64,000 bases of DNA from CAVVKW01 sp963761705 (GTDB taxonomy: Bacteria > Verrucomicrobiota > Verrucomicrobiia > Chthoniobacterales > JAATET01). Of the stretch, positions 24,354 through 32,643 are shown piece by piece; positions within the stretch are counted from its first letter, which is position 1, and each line of letters starts with the position of its first letter. The position numbers and the translations under genes are program-made. The stretch is taken from the NCBI GenBank assembly GCA_963761705.1, contig CAVXHK010000003.1, positions 620,001 through 684,000 of the forward strand, given 5' to 3'. Under the pieces are notes generated by a model. It did not search any database. It saw only the letters and a program-made list of their open reading frames with translations, and had not been told where the DNA came from.

Positions 24354-25424
24354 TCAGGCGGTGACGAGTTGGTTGCGGGCCGGGCGTTTTGGTTTGGTGA
24401 GTTCGGTGAGTTGGAAAGCGTCGAAGCAGAGGCGGCGGGCGGGGGCGTCGAGCTTGAGGGTGCCGGAGTCGGCGAGGGCTTCGATGCACCATTCGGCCCG
24501 GTCGCGGGTGGCGGCGTTGGCGTTGCCGCGGTGGAACCGGAGGAAGGGGGTGTCCTCCTCGAGGGTCGCGACTCCGGTGCGGTAGGGGCCGACGAGGGAG
24601 TTGAGGAGGACGGGTTCGGGAAGGTGCGGGAACGTGCGGCGGCGGTGCAAAATGCGGGCAACGGCGGGGCGGTCGGCGTCGCAGAAGGCGGCGGCCTCGA
24701 CGATGGCGGCGCGAAGGGCGCGGTAGGCGTCGGGCTGCCGGGCGCGGGCCGACTCGCGGACGAGGAGGACTTTCTCCGGGTGGTCGGGCGCGAGACTGGC
24801 GCTGGTTTCGATCACCCAACCGTCTCCGTTGATGGCGGCTTCGGAGCTCCAGGGCTCGCCGACGCAGAAGCCCTCGATGAGGCCTTCGCGAAGCTGCTCG
24901 CCAACGAGTTGGGGCGGGAGGACGACGATGCGGACGTCGCGGTCGGGGTGGAGTCCGGCGGAGCGGAGCCATTCGCGGAGGAGGAACGGGTGGCTGGAAT
25001 GCGCGGAGACGACGGCGAAGACCGGACGGCGCGGGGATTCGCTGCGGAAGGTGAGGCGGAGCGTGCGGGCGTCGCGGACGCCTTTCTGCCAGAGGCGGCG
25101 CGAGAGCGTGATGGCGTTGCCTTGCAGATTGAGGACGAGATCGGCGAAGACCGGACAGGCGGGAGAGTTCCGACCGAGGAGAATGGAGAAGAGGAGGCCG
25201 CCGGGGGCGTGGGCGGCGTCGAGCTCGCCGTAGACAATCTTTTCGCGGATGGAGCCCCAGCCGAGTTCGCTGGAGAGGTGAATGTCGAGCCCGGCGTCGC
25301 GGAAGAGTCCGAGCTCGTCGGCGACGATGAGGGGAGCGGCGTCGATGAGGGGGACGTAGCCGATGCGGAACTCACCGCGGGCGGATGAGTTCAGGTGGAC
25401 TGGTGTTTTTTGCGCCCTCGGCAT
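24354..25424 (-). CDS. Cytosolic NrtA/NasS-like nitrate-binding protein
   Basis: 356 residues from the ATG at 25424 (MPRAQKTPVHLNS). An earlier in-frame ATG at 25517 would place its start within two bases of the divergent lysR start and across an inverted repeat, so the later start is preferred. The fold is NrtA-like (FRIGYVPLIDAAPLIVADELG, AHSSHPFLLREWL, IEGFCVGEPWSSEA), but there is no signal peptide or membrane segment. Soluble cytosolic NrtA relatives of NasS type sense nitrate and act with the ANTAR antiterminator NasT; no nasT is in the window. It is the first gene of the nitrate operon. A sensor role, perhaps for LysR, is inferred; a non-secreted transport component is less likely. Confidence 0.75.
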   Translation of the reverse strand: MPRAQKTPVHLNSSARGEFRIGYVPLIDAAPLIVADELGLFRDAGLDIHLSSELGWGSIREKIVYGELDAAHAPGGLLFSILLGRNSPACPVFADLVLNLQGNAITLSRRLWQKGVRDARTLRLTFRSESPRRPVFAVVSAHSSHPFLLREWLRSAGLHPDRDVRIVVLPPQLVGEQLREGLIEGFCVGEPWSSEAAINGDGWVIETSASLAPDHPEKVLLVRESARARQPDAYRALRAAIVEAAAFCDADRPAVARILHRRRTFPHLPEPVLLNSLVGPYRTGVATLEEDTPFLRFHRGNANAATRDRAEWCIEALADSGTLKLDAPARRLCFDAFQLTELTKPKRPARNQLVTA

Positions 25425-25502
25425 GCCGCTCTCTTCAGCAGGGGCGGTGCCAGTCGGGGCGGTTGCGGGGTGTTCACGCGGTGATTGTTTTCGAGAGTAA
25501 GC

Positions 25503-25517
25503 ATGAATATCGTTCAT
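25503..25517. promoter_or_regulatory. Inverted repeat ATGAA-TATCG-TTCAT, probable LysR operator
   Basis: Arms ATGAA/TTCAT with a 5-base spacer, lying immediately before the lysR start and about 80 bases upstream of the preferred operon start. A matching element, ATGAATTCTATTCAT, lies in the porin leader at 28040-28054. Size and symmetry suit a LysR-type box. No clear -35/-10 pair was identified. Confidence 0.55.
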
Positions 25518-25519
25518 GA

Positions 25520-26422
25520 ATGGAGTCGGACCTTGATCTGCGGTTGTTACGGGTATTTGCGACGCTGGCGCGGCTGGGAAGTTTTACCCGGACGGCGGAG
25601 GTGATGAGTGTGACGCAGTCGGCGATCAGCCACGGAATGAAGCGGCTCGAGGATCAGCTCGGGTGCGCGTTAATCTACAAGAAGGGCAAAATCACGCACC
25701 TGACACCGGAGGGGCGGCACTTTTTGGGTCAGGTCCTCCGCATCCTCGACTCTCTGGACCGGGCGGCGGAGTCCGTGTCGGGTAACGGGATGGCGGGGGG
25801 CAAGTTGAGCGTGATTTTTTCGACCTCGATGGCGCAAACGATTCTCGCGCCGGTGTTGCGTGAATTTCGCGAATCGTATCCGGACGTGTCGGTGATCGTC
25901 CGGCTGGAGGATTCGCCACGGGCGGTGCGGGAGGTGGAGGAGGGGCGGGCGGATCTGGCGATCGTCGTGGAAGACGCTCTGTCGGCCGGACTGACGGCGC
26001 ACCGACTCTTCAAGGATCGGCTGGAACTGATGGTTTCGCCGCTGCACCCGTGGACGGCCAGGAAACGGGTGGTCTCGCGGGACCTGGCGAAGGAGCATTT
26101 CCTACTTTATCAGCAGGGCAGCGTGACCTTCCGGCGGGCGGAAGATTTTTTCCTCAAGAGCGGGGTGCGGTTGCAGTCCTACGTGGAGATTCCGAGCTTC
26201 GAGATCATGAAGCAGCTCGCGCGGTTGGGTCTCGGCGTCGCGCTGATGGCACCTTGGGTGGCGGAGAAGGAATTGGCGGAGGGGTCGCTGGTGGCGCGGG
26301 CGACGCCGCGGTTTCAGATCGCCCGCCAGTGGGCGGTGGTGCATCAGGGAAATCGCACGGTGCGGCAGACGGAGCGGACGTTCATCGGGCTTTGCCGGAT
26401 GGCCGCGGAGGGGAGGGGGTGA
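25520..26422 (+). CDS. LysR-family regulator of the nitrate cluster
   Basis: 300 residues. The winged HTH at about 1-65 reads DLRLLRVFATLARLGSFTRTAEVMSVTQSAISHGMKRLE (split here by function: helix-turn-helix AEVMSVTQSAISHGM). The co-inducer domain has GGKLSVIFSTSMAQTIL, RADLAIVVED and QLARLGLGVALMAPWV. It is divergent from the nitrate operon and separated from it by the inverted repeat at 25503-25517. In analogy with NtcB/Cbl-type regulators it probably activates the operon in response to nitrogen status or nitrite. A terminator follows at 26479. Confidence 0.85.
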   Translation: MESDLDLRLLRVFATLARLGSFTRTAEVMSVTQSAISHGMKRLEDQLGCALIYKKGKITHLTPEGRHFLGQVLRILDSLDRAAESVSGNGMAGGKLSVIFSTSMAQTILAPVLREFRESYPDVSVIVRLEDSPRAVREVEEGRADLAIVVEDALSAGLTAHRLFKDRLELMVSPLHPWTARKRVVSRDLAKEHFLLYQQGSVTFRRAEDFFLKSGVRLQSYVEIPSFEIMKQLARLGLGVALMAPWVAEKELAEGSLVARATPRFQIARQWAVVHQGNRTVRQTERTFIGLCRMAAEGRG

Positions 26423-26466
26423 TTTTATTTATGATTTATGATTTATGATTTATGATTTATGATTTG
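26422..26466. repeat. AT-rich heptamer array after lysR
   Basis: Five near-perfect ATTTATG/ATGATTT units follow the lysR stop codon, the cleanest solo array in the window. Same unit as the arrays bracketing the four-helix-bundle genes. Confidence 0.93.
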
Positions 26467-26478
26467 TGGGCGCGAGGA

Positions 26479-26507
26479 AGCGGCGTCCTGGTGGGGACGC
26501 CGCTTTT
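26479..26507 (+). terminator. Rho-independent terminator after lysR
   Basis: A perfect 10-base stem AGCGGCGTCC/GGACGCCGCT with a 6-base loop (TGGTGG), followed by a T run (TTTT at 26504-26507). It lies between convergent lysR and the porin gene and is orientated to end lysR transcription. Confidence 0.8.
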
Positions 26508-26523
26508 CGGGGGCCGGGAGGCG

Positions 26524-27903
26524 TTAGAAGTTCACTTTGGCGCTGACGCCGAGGATGTTGGCGTTGTGGATTTCGCCGGTGGCGCTGGGTCGGATGATGT
26601 ATTGCCAGAACGGCTGGATGTAGACGAATTTGTTCACGGCGAACCGGTAGTCGACCTCAATGACGGCTTCGTAGGTTTTCTGGATCTGGAGACCGGCGTC
26701 CTGGCGGGCCTGGATGCGGTCGTAGCTGAACTGGCCATACATGAAGGCGGCGCCGATGCTGTCGTCGTCGCGACCCGGGAACGGTCCCTTGTAGAGGAGG
26801 CCGGTGTGGAAGTAGAACGGTAGGAGGTTGTTATACTTCGGTGCGAAGTTGACGAAGTTGATCAGGTAGAGGCCCTGCGGGCTGAACTCGGGCTTGACCG
26901 GATCGACGGGCGTCTTGAACGACTTCTCGCTGGTGGAGCTTTTGCCATCGGACGGGCCCTTGGCATAGACGGGTTCAGGCTGCGGTGACGATTCTCGGAA
27001 GAGCATCTGGTCGGCCTGGAAGTAGAACGTGTTGCGCTCGTCGTAGGAGGCCCCGTTGAACGACGTGTTGTCCTCGCCGTAGTAGATGGCTCCGGCGACG
27101 TATTTGCCGGGGAGCTTGTCCTCGCCGAATTTCGGGGTCAGGCCGGCTTCGACGAGTCCGTAGAGGCCGTTGCTCTCCGGCGGGTTCGCGCCCTCGAAGT
27201 AGAGGCCGTGATTGTCGGTGCTGGAGCCGCCGGGGACGGCGAGGTAGAGGCCGCCTTGGACGTAGAAGAGGTCGCTCGGCTTGACGTTGAGGAAGCCGCC
27301 CCAGGATTCGTAGGCGCCGTTGAACGGGATGCCGTTGGCTCCGATGCCCTTGATCTGGAAGATCGAGTTGTTGGTGAAGAACTTCGAATCCGGTTGGACG
27401 GCGAAGTGGAGCATCGGATTCTGCCAACCGCCCGAAAGGGTGAAGAGGTTGTTCGGCCCGATGAGGTCGCCCGAGGCCCACGTGAAGTAGAACGGCATGA
27501 GGCGAAACTGCTTGCCGGCCTGCGTGTGCGACGGGTTGAAGATCGGGGACGCGCCGACGTATTCGTTCGCGTCGGTGCCGTCGCGGTAACGGACGGACCC
27601 GGTGAGCGAAAGGCCGGGAATGTTGGCGAGCTTCTCGAGGTCGAGGTTGGCGAAGAGCCAGACTTCTTCGTCGAAGGCACCGCGCTGATCGAGCCCGCCG
27701 CCGGTGATGCCGTAGAACGTGCCCTGCCACCAGCCGAAGATTTTGACGCCATGGTCTTCGAGCGTCGGGCGGAGGCCGAGCCATTCGCCGGTCGCGGATT
27801 TGCCCTCCCAGTATTCGCCGAGGCTGGACTGCGCCGAGGCGGGCGCGAGTGCGGCGGTCACGAGGGCGACCGCGAGGATGAAGGTGCGGGTGAGGTATTT
27901 CAT
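26524..27903 (-). CDS. OprB-family outer-membrane porin
   Basis: 459 residues with a signal peptide (TFILAVALVTAALAPASAQS, cleaved after ASA). The remainder is a beta-barrel of OprB type: WLGLRPTLEDHGVKIFGWWQ near the start, then many amphipathic strands (FYFTWASGDLIGP, GLYGLVEAGLTPKF), ending in LGVSAKVNF with the C-terminal Phe needed for BAM insertion. OprB porins pass carbohydrates. Here the leader carries the same inverted repeat as the lysR/nitrate operon region, so a role in nitrate or other anion entry is suggested, by inference only. The start is preceded by a CCAACCC-type pyrimidine micro-repeat (27905-27937). Confidence 0.82.
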   Translation of the reverse strand: MKYLTRTFILAVALVTAALAPASAQSSLGEYWEGKSATGEWLGLRPTLEDHGVKIFGWWQGTFYGITGGGLDQRGAFDEEVWLFANLDLEKLANIPGLSLTGSVRYRDGTDANEYVGASPIFNPSHTQAGKQFRLMPFYFTWASGDLIGPNNLFTLSGGWQNPMLHFAVQPDSKFFTNNSIFQIKGIGANGIPFNGAYESWGGFLNVKPSDLFYVQGGLYLAVPGGSSTDNHGLYFEGANPPESNGLYGLVEAGLTPKFGEDKLPGKYVAGAIYYGEDNTSFNGASYDERNTFYFQADQMLFRESSPQPEPVYAKGPSDGKSSTSEKSFKTPVDPVKPEFSPQGLYLINFVNFAPKYNNLLPFYFHTGLLYKGPFPGRDDDSIGAAFMYGQFSYDRIQARQDAGLQIQKTYEAVIEVDYRFAVNKFVYIQPFWQYIIRPSATGEIHNANILGVSAKVNF

Positions 27904-28039
27904 GCGTTGGGTTGGTTGGGTTGGGTGAGTTGGGTTGGACGGCGCTTCGGATTGACGTCGCTGATCGATGGAGTGAGCAGAGCGAGCGCCGAGAGGAAGA
28001 TGTGGGCCGGTAATCTTGGGAAATATCCTTCTGTAGTTG

Positions 28040-28054
28040 ATGAATTCTATTCAT
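28040..28054. promoter_or_regulatory. Inverted repeat ATGAATTCTATTCAT upstream of the porin gene
   Basis: A 15-base inverted repeat with 6-base arms ATGAAT/ATTCAT, about 137 bases upstream of the porin start. Ten of the outer positions match the lysR/operon element at 25503-25517. Likely the same regulator. Confidence 0.5.
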
Positions 28055-28347
28055 GGTAACGCTTGAAACCATGTCGGCGCATCCCAGGTCGGGCCGGGGT
28101 CCTGTGGAAGGCGCGAGTTTTGGCCGGTCAGCGCTGAAGTGACCGGGAGTTTCGAGGATGGCCTCCGGGATCGGTGGTGGCTGATCAGCTACTGGTCAAG
28201 AACGCGGAGTCACCCCTGGGCAGCGTTCGACGGGGTCATCGCCCAAGCCTCTCGTAGCTCCGCCGTTGCAGGCTGCTCTTCTTTGCTTCCGCCCCGACCG
28301 GGAACATGTGAATGGCAAACGGTGGAACCCGCGGGTAGGGTGCGCGG
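28055..28347. other. Intergenic stretch, no gene recognised
   Basis: About 290 bases between the porin leader and the DoxX-like gene. Short frames exist but none has a family match or start signal that can be supported. The right half (about 28200-28345) looks like a remnant of dispersed sequence rather than a gene. No RNA fold was recognised by eye. Confidence 0.5.
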
Positions 28348-28734
28348 ATGGTTCGGCGGATTTTGCGGTGGGTTCTGGGGTTGGCTTTTGTTGCGGCGGG
28401 AGTGGGACACTTCGTGGATCCGGGGACCTACGTGGCGATGGTGCCGGGCTGGATTCCCTGGGCGGGGGCGGCGGTGTTCTGGAGCGGGGTGGCGGAGGTC
28501 GCCGGGGGAATTGGGGTGTTGGTGCCGCGACTGCGAAGGGTGGCGGGCTGGGGATTGATCGCGCTGTTGGTGGCGGTCTTCCCGGCGAACGTGGACGCGG
28601 CGCTGCACGGGATGGAACTCTTCGGCGGGCCGGTGCCGACGTGGGTGTTGTGGGCGCGGCTCCCGGTGCAGGGGGTGTTCGTCGCGTGGGTGTGGTGGAC
28701 GTGTTTGCGGCGACCGGCGCGGGGTGCGGTCTGA
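28348..28734 (+). CDS. DoxX-like membrane protein
   Basis: 128 residues with four hydrophobic segments (about 5-22, 38-60, 66-80 and 100-118). The first contains the DoxX-type motif VLGLAFVAAGVGHFVDP, followed by YVAMVPGWIPW and VAEVAGGIGVLVPRLRR. DoxX-family inner-membrane proteins are linked to thiosulfate or redox metabolism in some cases, but most are unassigned. Stands alone between the porin leader and a short putative gene on the other strand. Confidence 0.8.
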   Translation: MVRRILRWVLGLAFVAAGVGHFVDPGTYVAMVPGWIPWAGAAVFWSGVAEVAGGIGVLVPRLRRVAGWGLIALLVAVFPANVDAALHGMELFGGPVPTWVLWARLPVQGVFVAWVWWTCLRRPARGAV

Positions 28735-28740
28735 CGAGCG

Positions 28741-28959
28741 TTAGTGGGTCACCGGGGCGGAGGTTTGCTCGAGCACCTTTTCGAGGTCGGTCCATTCGAG
28801 GTGGCCGGTCGCGACGTCGCGCACCCGCTCGCCGCCCAGAGCGCGGAGGAGTGGGACTTCGCTCTCGGGGAGGAGCGTGTGGCCGTCGGGGCGGTGGAGG
28901 TGACGGGTTCGGCTTTCGCGGGGGCGGGCGGGACGTGGCGCGGAGGGGACGACCGTCAT
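28741..28959 (-). CDS. Possible small hypothetical protein
   Basis: A 72-residue frame from the ATG at 28959, preceded by AAGGA touching the start codon. The C-terminal half (PLLRALGGERVRDVATGHLEWTDLEKVL) has a plausible globular, amphipathic pattern. The frame continues upstream through a 21-base minisatellite without a stop, so the true start is uncertain. No family recognised. Confidence 0.3.
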   Translation of the reverse strand: MTVVPSAPRPARPRESRTRHLHRPDGHTLLPESEVPLLRALGGERVRDVATGHLEWTDLEKVLEQTSAPVTH

Positions 28960-29050
28960 TCCTTCGCAAACCCTGCAAACACGCGGAGTGACCGGATTGG
29001 CTTGGGGGATTCCCCGATGGCTAGAGGGTGGTCGCGCCCGAGTAGCGGAC

Positions 29051-29176
29051 CTGACCGCTGGCGATGGTGGGATGACGGCTGGGTTAGCGGCGATGACCGC
29101 CGGGTCGAACGGGATGACCGCCAAGTTTGGCGGGATGACCGCCGGGATTAGGATGATGACCGCGAAGTTTGCCGTG
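29051..29176. repeat. Six-unit 21-base minisatellite
   Basis: Units begin at 29051, 29072, 29093, 29114, 29135 and 29156 with exact 21-base spacing and a shared (A/C)TGACCGC core. Both strands are open: plus reads (M/L)TAGxxx or MTAKFxx heptapeptides, minus reads PAVI-type heptapeptides. The surrounding 28960-29299 holds no supported gene. Confidence 0.9.
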
Positions 29177-29299
29177 GGGACGCTCGGACTTGGGTCGAGT
29201 CCGGTGGCGGTCGGGGTCGGCGACAATCGTGACGGTCGGATCGACGGCGACGTCGAAATGACTCGCTTCGCAAACACTCGTTAGGCTAAATATACTGCC

Positions 29300-29983
29300 A
29301 TGAACGAAATCTCTCCCGCCGTCGCGAAGACCCGCCAGAAACGAGCCGAGCAGGATCAGGCCATGGCCAACGACATCAGCGCGGCGCTGGCCACGCTGCA
29401 GACCCTGCGCGACGACGGAGAGGTGTCGGCGGTCCTGGCCGAGCGTGGCTACGACGGGGCGGCGGCGGACGAGGCGATCGCGACGCTTCACGAACCCGCG
29501 CAGGCCGCCTACGAGGCCCGCGCGGCGGCGATGGCGAAGGCGGACGGCACTCAGGATCTGCTCGACGCCGCGGCCGTCACCGAGCGCAAGGACTTCGCCG
29601 ATTACCGCGAGACGGCGCGGGCGGTCTTCCCCGCGTCCGACGCGAAGGTGGCGCTGGGGCTGAACGGCCGGACGCCGCCCGATCTGCAGAAATTTCTCAC
29701 CGCCGCCAAGGCGTCCTACGCCGCGGGGAAGAAGGCACCCTATGCCGAGAAGCTCGCGAGGCGGGGCTACACGGCGGCCCGGATCGACGCGGAACTCGCG
29801 GGGATCAAGCTCGTGGGCGATCTCTCGTCGGCGGCGGCCAGCGCGGCGGGCGCGGCCAAGAAAGCGACCGCCGACCGGGACGTGGCGTTCAAAGCTCTCA
29901 AGGCTTGGATGGGCGAATTCCGCCGGATCGCCAAGCGGGCGCTGCGCGAGCGCGGCGACCTGCTCACCAAGCTTGGGCTGTAG
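29300..29983 (+). CDS. Alanine-rich helical hypothetical protein
   Basis: 227 residues with no signal peptide or membrane segment. Almost entirely helical and rich in Ala, Lys and Asp (AKTRQKRAEQDQAMANDISAAL; AAASAAGAAKKATADRDVAF). It has two similar motifs, VLAERGYDGAAADEAIATL at about 45 and KLARRGYTAARIDAELAGI at about 152, suggesting an internal duplication of a helical-hairpin module. The spacing of charged residues would suit a coiled coil or structural protein. No family is recognised. It stands alone, between the minisatellite and a REP cluster. Confidence 0.6.
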   Translation: MNEISPAVAKTRQKRAEQDQAMANDISAALATLQTLRDDGEVSAVLAERGYDGAAADEAIATLHEPAQAAYEARAAAMAKADGTQDLLDAAAVTERKDFADYRETARAVFPASDAKVALGLNGRTPPDLQKFLTAAKASYAAGKKAPYAEKLARRGYTAARIDAELAGIKLVGDLSSAAASAAGAAKKATADRDVAFKALKAWMGEFRRIAKRALRERGDLLTKLGL

Positions 29984-30043
29984 GGGGTTCCGGTCGCGCG
30001 GGGGCGCGTGGCGGGTTGCCAGTCGGGGCTGCGCGCGGGGGAA

Positions 30044-30215
30044 AACAGCCATCCTGGCTGTTGGCGCGGGCATCTTGCGCGGGCTTCGACCGACGGTTTG
30101 TGCGGTCGCCGGAGGTGGGGCGGGCGCGGCAGGTTGGGCGGAGTCGGGGATCGGGAGTTTGGTCGGCAGGCGTTCCGCCGGGCAGGATGCCCGGCGGGAC
30201 AGGCAGGATGCCTGT
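30044..30215. repeat. Cluster of REP-like palindromes
   Basis: Three perfect hairpins: AACAGCCATCCTGGCTGTT at 30044-30062, one at 30177-30197 with arms CGCCGGGCA/TGCCCGGCG, and ACAGGCAGGATGCCTGT at 30199-30215. They share the core GCAGGATGC or its complement and fill most of the gap between convergent genes. The last is followed by TTTTA and could serve as a terminator. Confidence 0.8.
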
Positions 30216-30216
30216 T

Positions 30217-30576
30217 TTACCCGAGGACGCCGCCGAGTAGCCAAGAGGTGGCGGTGCTGACGACGGAAATGATGAGCGCGCCGAGGAGGGCGTTGCCGAA
30301 ACCTTTGATCGTAAGGTGGTCGGTGAGGGCGTCGGTGAGCTTGAGCAGGATGGCGTTGATGATCCAACGGGTGATGAAGGCGAGGAGCCAGGCGATGCCC
30401 AGCGTCGCGATGGCGAAGACGGCAAAGAGGAGCCAACCGAGGAGGGCATTGAGGAGGCCGAAGATGGCGGCGACCAGGATGGCGCTGGCGAAATTTTTGA
30501 CCTGAAAGCCCGGGAGGATGAGGGCGGTGACGTAGACGGCGATGGAGGTGATGAGCCAAGTGATGAGGAGCGACAT
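30217..30576 (-). CDS. Four-helix membrane protein of the phage holin IV superfamily (PF04020)
   Basis: 119 residues from the ATG at 30576; the longer open frame upstream covers repeat sequence and is not supported. Four hydrophobic segments: LLITWLITSIAVYVTALILP, NFASAILVAAIFGLLNALLGWLL, VFAIATLGIAWLLAFITRWI and GFGNALLGALIISVVSTATSWLL. The motif LILPGFQVKNFASA is typical of this family of small inner-membrane proteins. Despite the Pfam name these are chromosomal proteins of unknown role, with no sign of a prophage here. Confidence 0.82.
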   Translation of the reverse strand: MSLLITWLITSIAVYVTALILPGFQVKNFASAILVAAIFGLLNALLGWLLFAVFAIATLGIAWLLAFITRWIINAILLKLTDALTDHLTIKGFGNALLGALIISVVSTATSWLLGGVLG

Positions 30577-30655
30577 GGTGGTTTTTTTACGGTGGATCGG
30601 TCGGCGGGGGCAAGGTGGATGGTTCGGCTCTCTCGCTTCGCTCGAATTGCCGGGT

Positions 30656-30704
30656 GATGCGGCGGGACGCCGCATCCCGCACGCGAGGACGCGTGCGCTC
30701 CCCG
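30656..30704. repeat. Two-hairpin repeat (GCGGGACGCCGC / CACGCGAGGACGCGTG)
   Basis: Two adjacent palindromes just after the lepA stop codon. A related element with the same order of parts lies at 42774-42812. Confidence 0.7.
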
Positions 30705-30707
30705 GAC

Positions 30708-32507
30708 TTAGCTGGTTTTGAGGACTTCGATGAAGGCTTCTTGGGGGATGTTGACGCTGCCGATGGACTTCATGCGCTTTTTTCCCTCTTTCTGCTTCTC
30801 GAGGAGCTTGCGCTTGCGGGTGATGTCGCCGCCGTAACACTTGGCGGTGACGTTTTTGCGCATGGCGGTGACGCTTTCCCTCGCGACGATCTTGCCGCCG
30901 ATGGCGGCTTGGATCGCGACCTGGTAGAGCTGTTTCGGGATGACCTCCTTCAGCTTGGCGGCGATGGAGCGGCCGCGGGACTCGGCTTTGTCACGGTGAA
31001 CGATGGAGCTGAAGGCGTCGACGGGCTCCGCGTTGACGAGCATGTCGAGCTTGACGAGGTTGCCAACGCGGTAGCCGGCGGGTTCGTAGTCCATGGACCC
31101 GTAACCGCGGGTGAGGGTCTTAATCTTGTCGTTGAAGTCGACGAGGATCTCGTTGAGCGGGATGATCGTCGTGATCATGATCCGCTTCGTGTCGATGGAT
31201 TCGGTGTGCTCGACGGTGCCGCGCTTTTCCATCATGAGCTGCATCATGTCGCCGATGTTCTCGTTCGGGACCATGACGAAGCACTTGATGACCGGTTCGC
31301 GGATCTCGGCGACGATGGACATGTCCGGGAGGTTGGCGGGGTTGTCGACTTCGAGCGTCTCCCCGTTCGATTTGAGGACTTCGTAGATGACCGACGGGTA
31401 GGTCGAGATGATGTCCATGTCGTATTCGCGGCGGAGGCGCTCGACGATGATCTCCATGTGGAGGAGGCCGAGGAAGCCACAGCGAAAGCCGAAGCCAAGG
31501 GCGACGGAGGATTCGGCCTGGAATTGGAAAGCCGCGTCGTTGAGCTGAAGCTTGCCCATCGCGGCCTTGAGGTGCTCGAAGTCGGCGGTGTTGATCGGAT
31601 AGATGCCGGAGAAGACCATGGGGTGGACTTCCTGGAAGCCGGGGAGCGGCTCGGTGGCGGGGCGCTTCGCGTCGGTGAGGGTGTCGCCGATCTTGATCTC
31701 CGCGGTGGTCTTGATGTTGGCGATGAAGTAGCCGACGTCGCCGGACTCGAGGCTTTCCGTCGCAAACATCTTCGGGGTGAAGACGCCGACTTCCTTGATC
31801 TCGTAGTTCTTGTTGTTGTGCATCAACTTCACCGGGGTGCCGGGTTGGAGTCGACCGGAGAAGACGCGGACGTAGCCGACGGCTCCGCGGTACCCGTCGA
31901 ACACGCTGTCGAACACGAGGGCGCGGAGGGTCTCGTCGCCGGGTTTCGGCGGGGGCATGCGGGTGACGACGGCTTCGAGAATGTCCTCGATCCCGATGCC
32001 AGCCTTCGCGGAAGCGGCGATGGCTTCGTCGCCCGGGATCGCAAGAATGTCCTCGAGCTGCTGCTTGACGGAGGGGACGTCGGCGTTGGGCAGGTCGATC
32101 TTGTTGATGACCGGGATGATGGTGAGGTTCTGCTTGGCCGCGAGGTGGACGTTGGCGACCGTCTGCGCTTCCACACCCTGAGCGGCGTCGACGATGAGGA
32201 GAGCACCTTCGCAGGCGGCGAGGGAGCGGGAGACTTCGTAGGAAAAATCGACGTGCCCGGGGGTGTCCATCAAGTTGAGCCGGTAGTCGAGGCCGTCCTT
32301 GGCCCGGTATTTCATGGTCACCGGGTGGCTTTTAATGGTGATCCCACGCTCGCGTTCGAGATCCATCGAGTCGAGGAGCTGATCCTGCTTGTCGCGGGCC
32401 GCGATGGTCCCCGTGGAATCGAGTAGGCGGTCGGAAAGCGTGGTCTTGCCGTGATCGATGTGGGCGATGATGCAGAAATTGCGGGTGCGGCTGCTGGCGT
32501 GGGTCAT
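30708..32507 (-). CDS. lepA: Elongation factor 4 (LepA)
   Basis: 599 residues, standard length. G1 AHIDHGKTT at about 14-22, switch II MDTPGHVDFSYEV, G4 VINKIDLPNAD, domain II, and the LepA-specific C-terminal domain (GYGSMDYEPAGYR, GKIVARESVTAMRKNVTAKC, KLLEKQKEGKKRMK). This GTPase acts on stalled ribosomes and in ribosome biogenesis. Divergent from lipA with a 136-base gap. Confidence 0.97.
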   Translation of the reverse strand: MTHASSRTRNFCIIAHIDHGKTTLSDRLLDSTGTIAARDKQDQLLDSMDLERERGITIKSHPVTMKYRAKDGLDYRLNLMDTPGHVDFSYEVSRSLAACEGALLIVDAAQGVEAQTVANVHLAAKQNLTIIPVINKIDLPNADVPSVKQQLEDILAIPGDEAIAASAKAGIGIEDILEAVVTRMPPPKPGDETLRALVFDSVFDGYRGAVGYVRVFSGRLQPGTPVKLMHNNKNYEIKEVGVFTPKMFATESLESGDVGYFIANIKTTAEIKIGDTLTDAKRPATEPLPGFQEVHPMVFSGIYPINTADFEHLKAAMGKLQLNDAAFQFQAESSVALGFGFRCGFLGLLHMEIIVERLRREYDMDIISTYPSVIYEVLKSNGETLEVDNPANLPDMSIVAEIREPVIKCFVMVPNENIGDMMQLMMEKRGTVEHTESIDTKRIMITTIIPLNEILVDFNDKIKTLTRGYGSMDYEPAGYRVGNLVKLDMLVNAEPVDAFSSIVHRDKAESRGRSIAAKLKEVIPKQLYQVAIQAAIGGKIVARESVTAMRKNVTAKCYGGDITRKRKLLEKQKEGKKRMKSIGSVNIPQEAFIEVLKTS

Positions 32508-32643
32508 GGCGAGCCGGGGACTATCGGGGGGAACGGGGTGGGTCGCAAGGAATTGCGGCGGCGGGTGCGCCCGAGGTTGCGCTTCCCGTTCGGCTAAAAT
32601 CGGTTTTGGATTTTTAGGCGGGCTGGGTGATAGTCGAGGTCAT

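Noticed and set aside
25437..25452. Sigma-54-like promoter TGGCACCGCCCCTGCT on the minus strand before the nitrate operon
   Set aside because: Spacing is right and one base deviates, but it would start transcription within about three bases of the preferred start codon, and no enhancer-binding protein is nearby. Probably chance.
28200..28347. Possible gene or RNA between the porin leader and the DoxX gene
   Set aside because: No convincing start, motif or fold could be supported by reading alone.
30217..30576. Holin as evidence of a prophage
   Set aside because: PF04020 proteins are ordinary chromosomal membrane proteins; no other phage gene is near.
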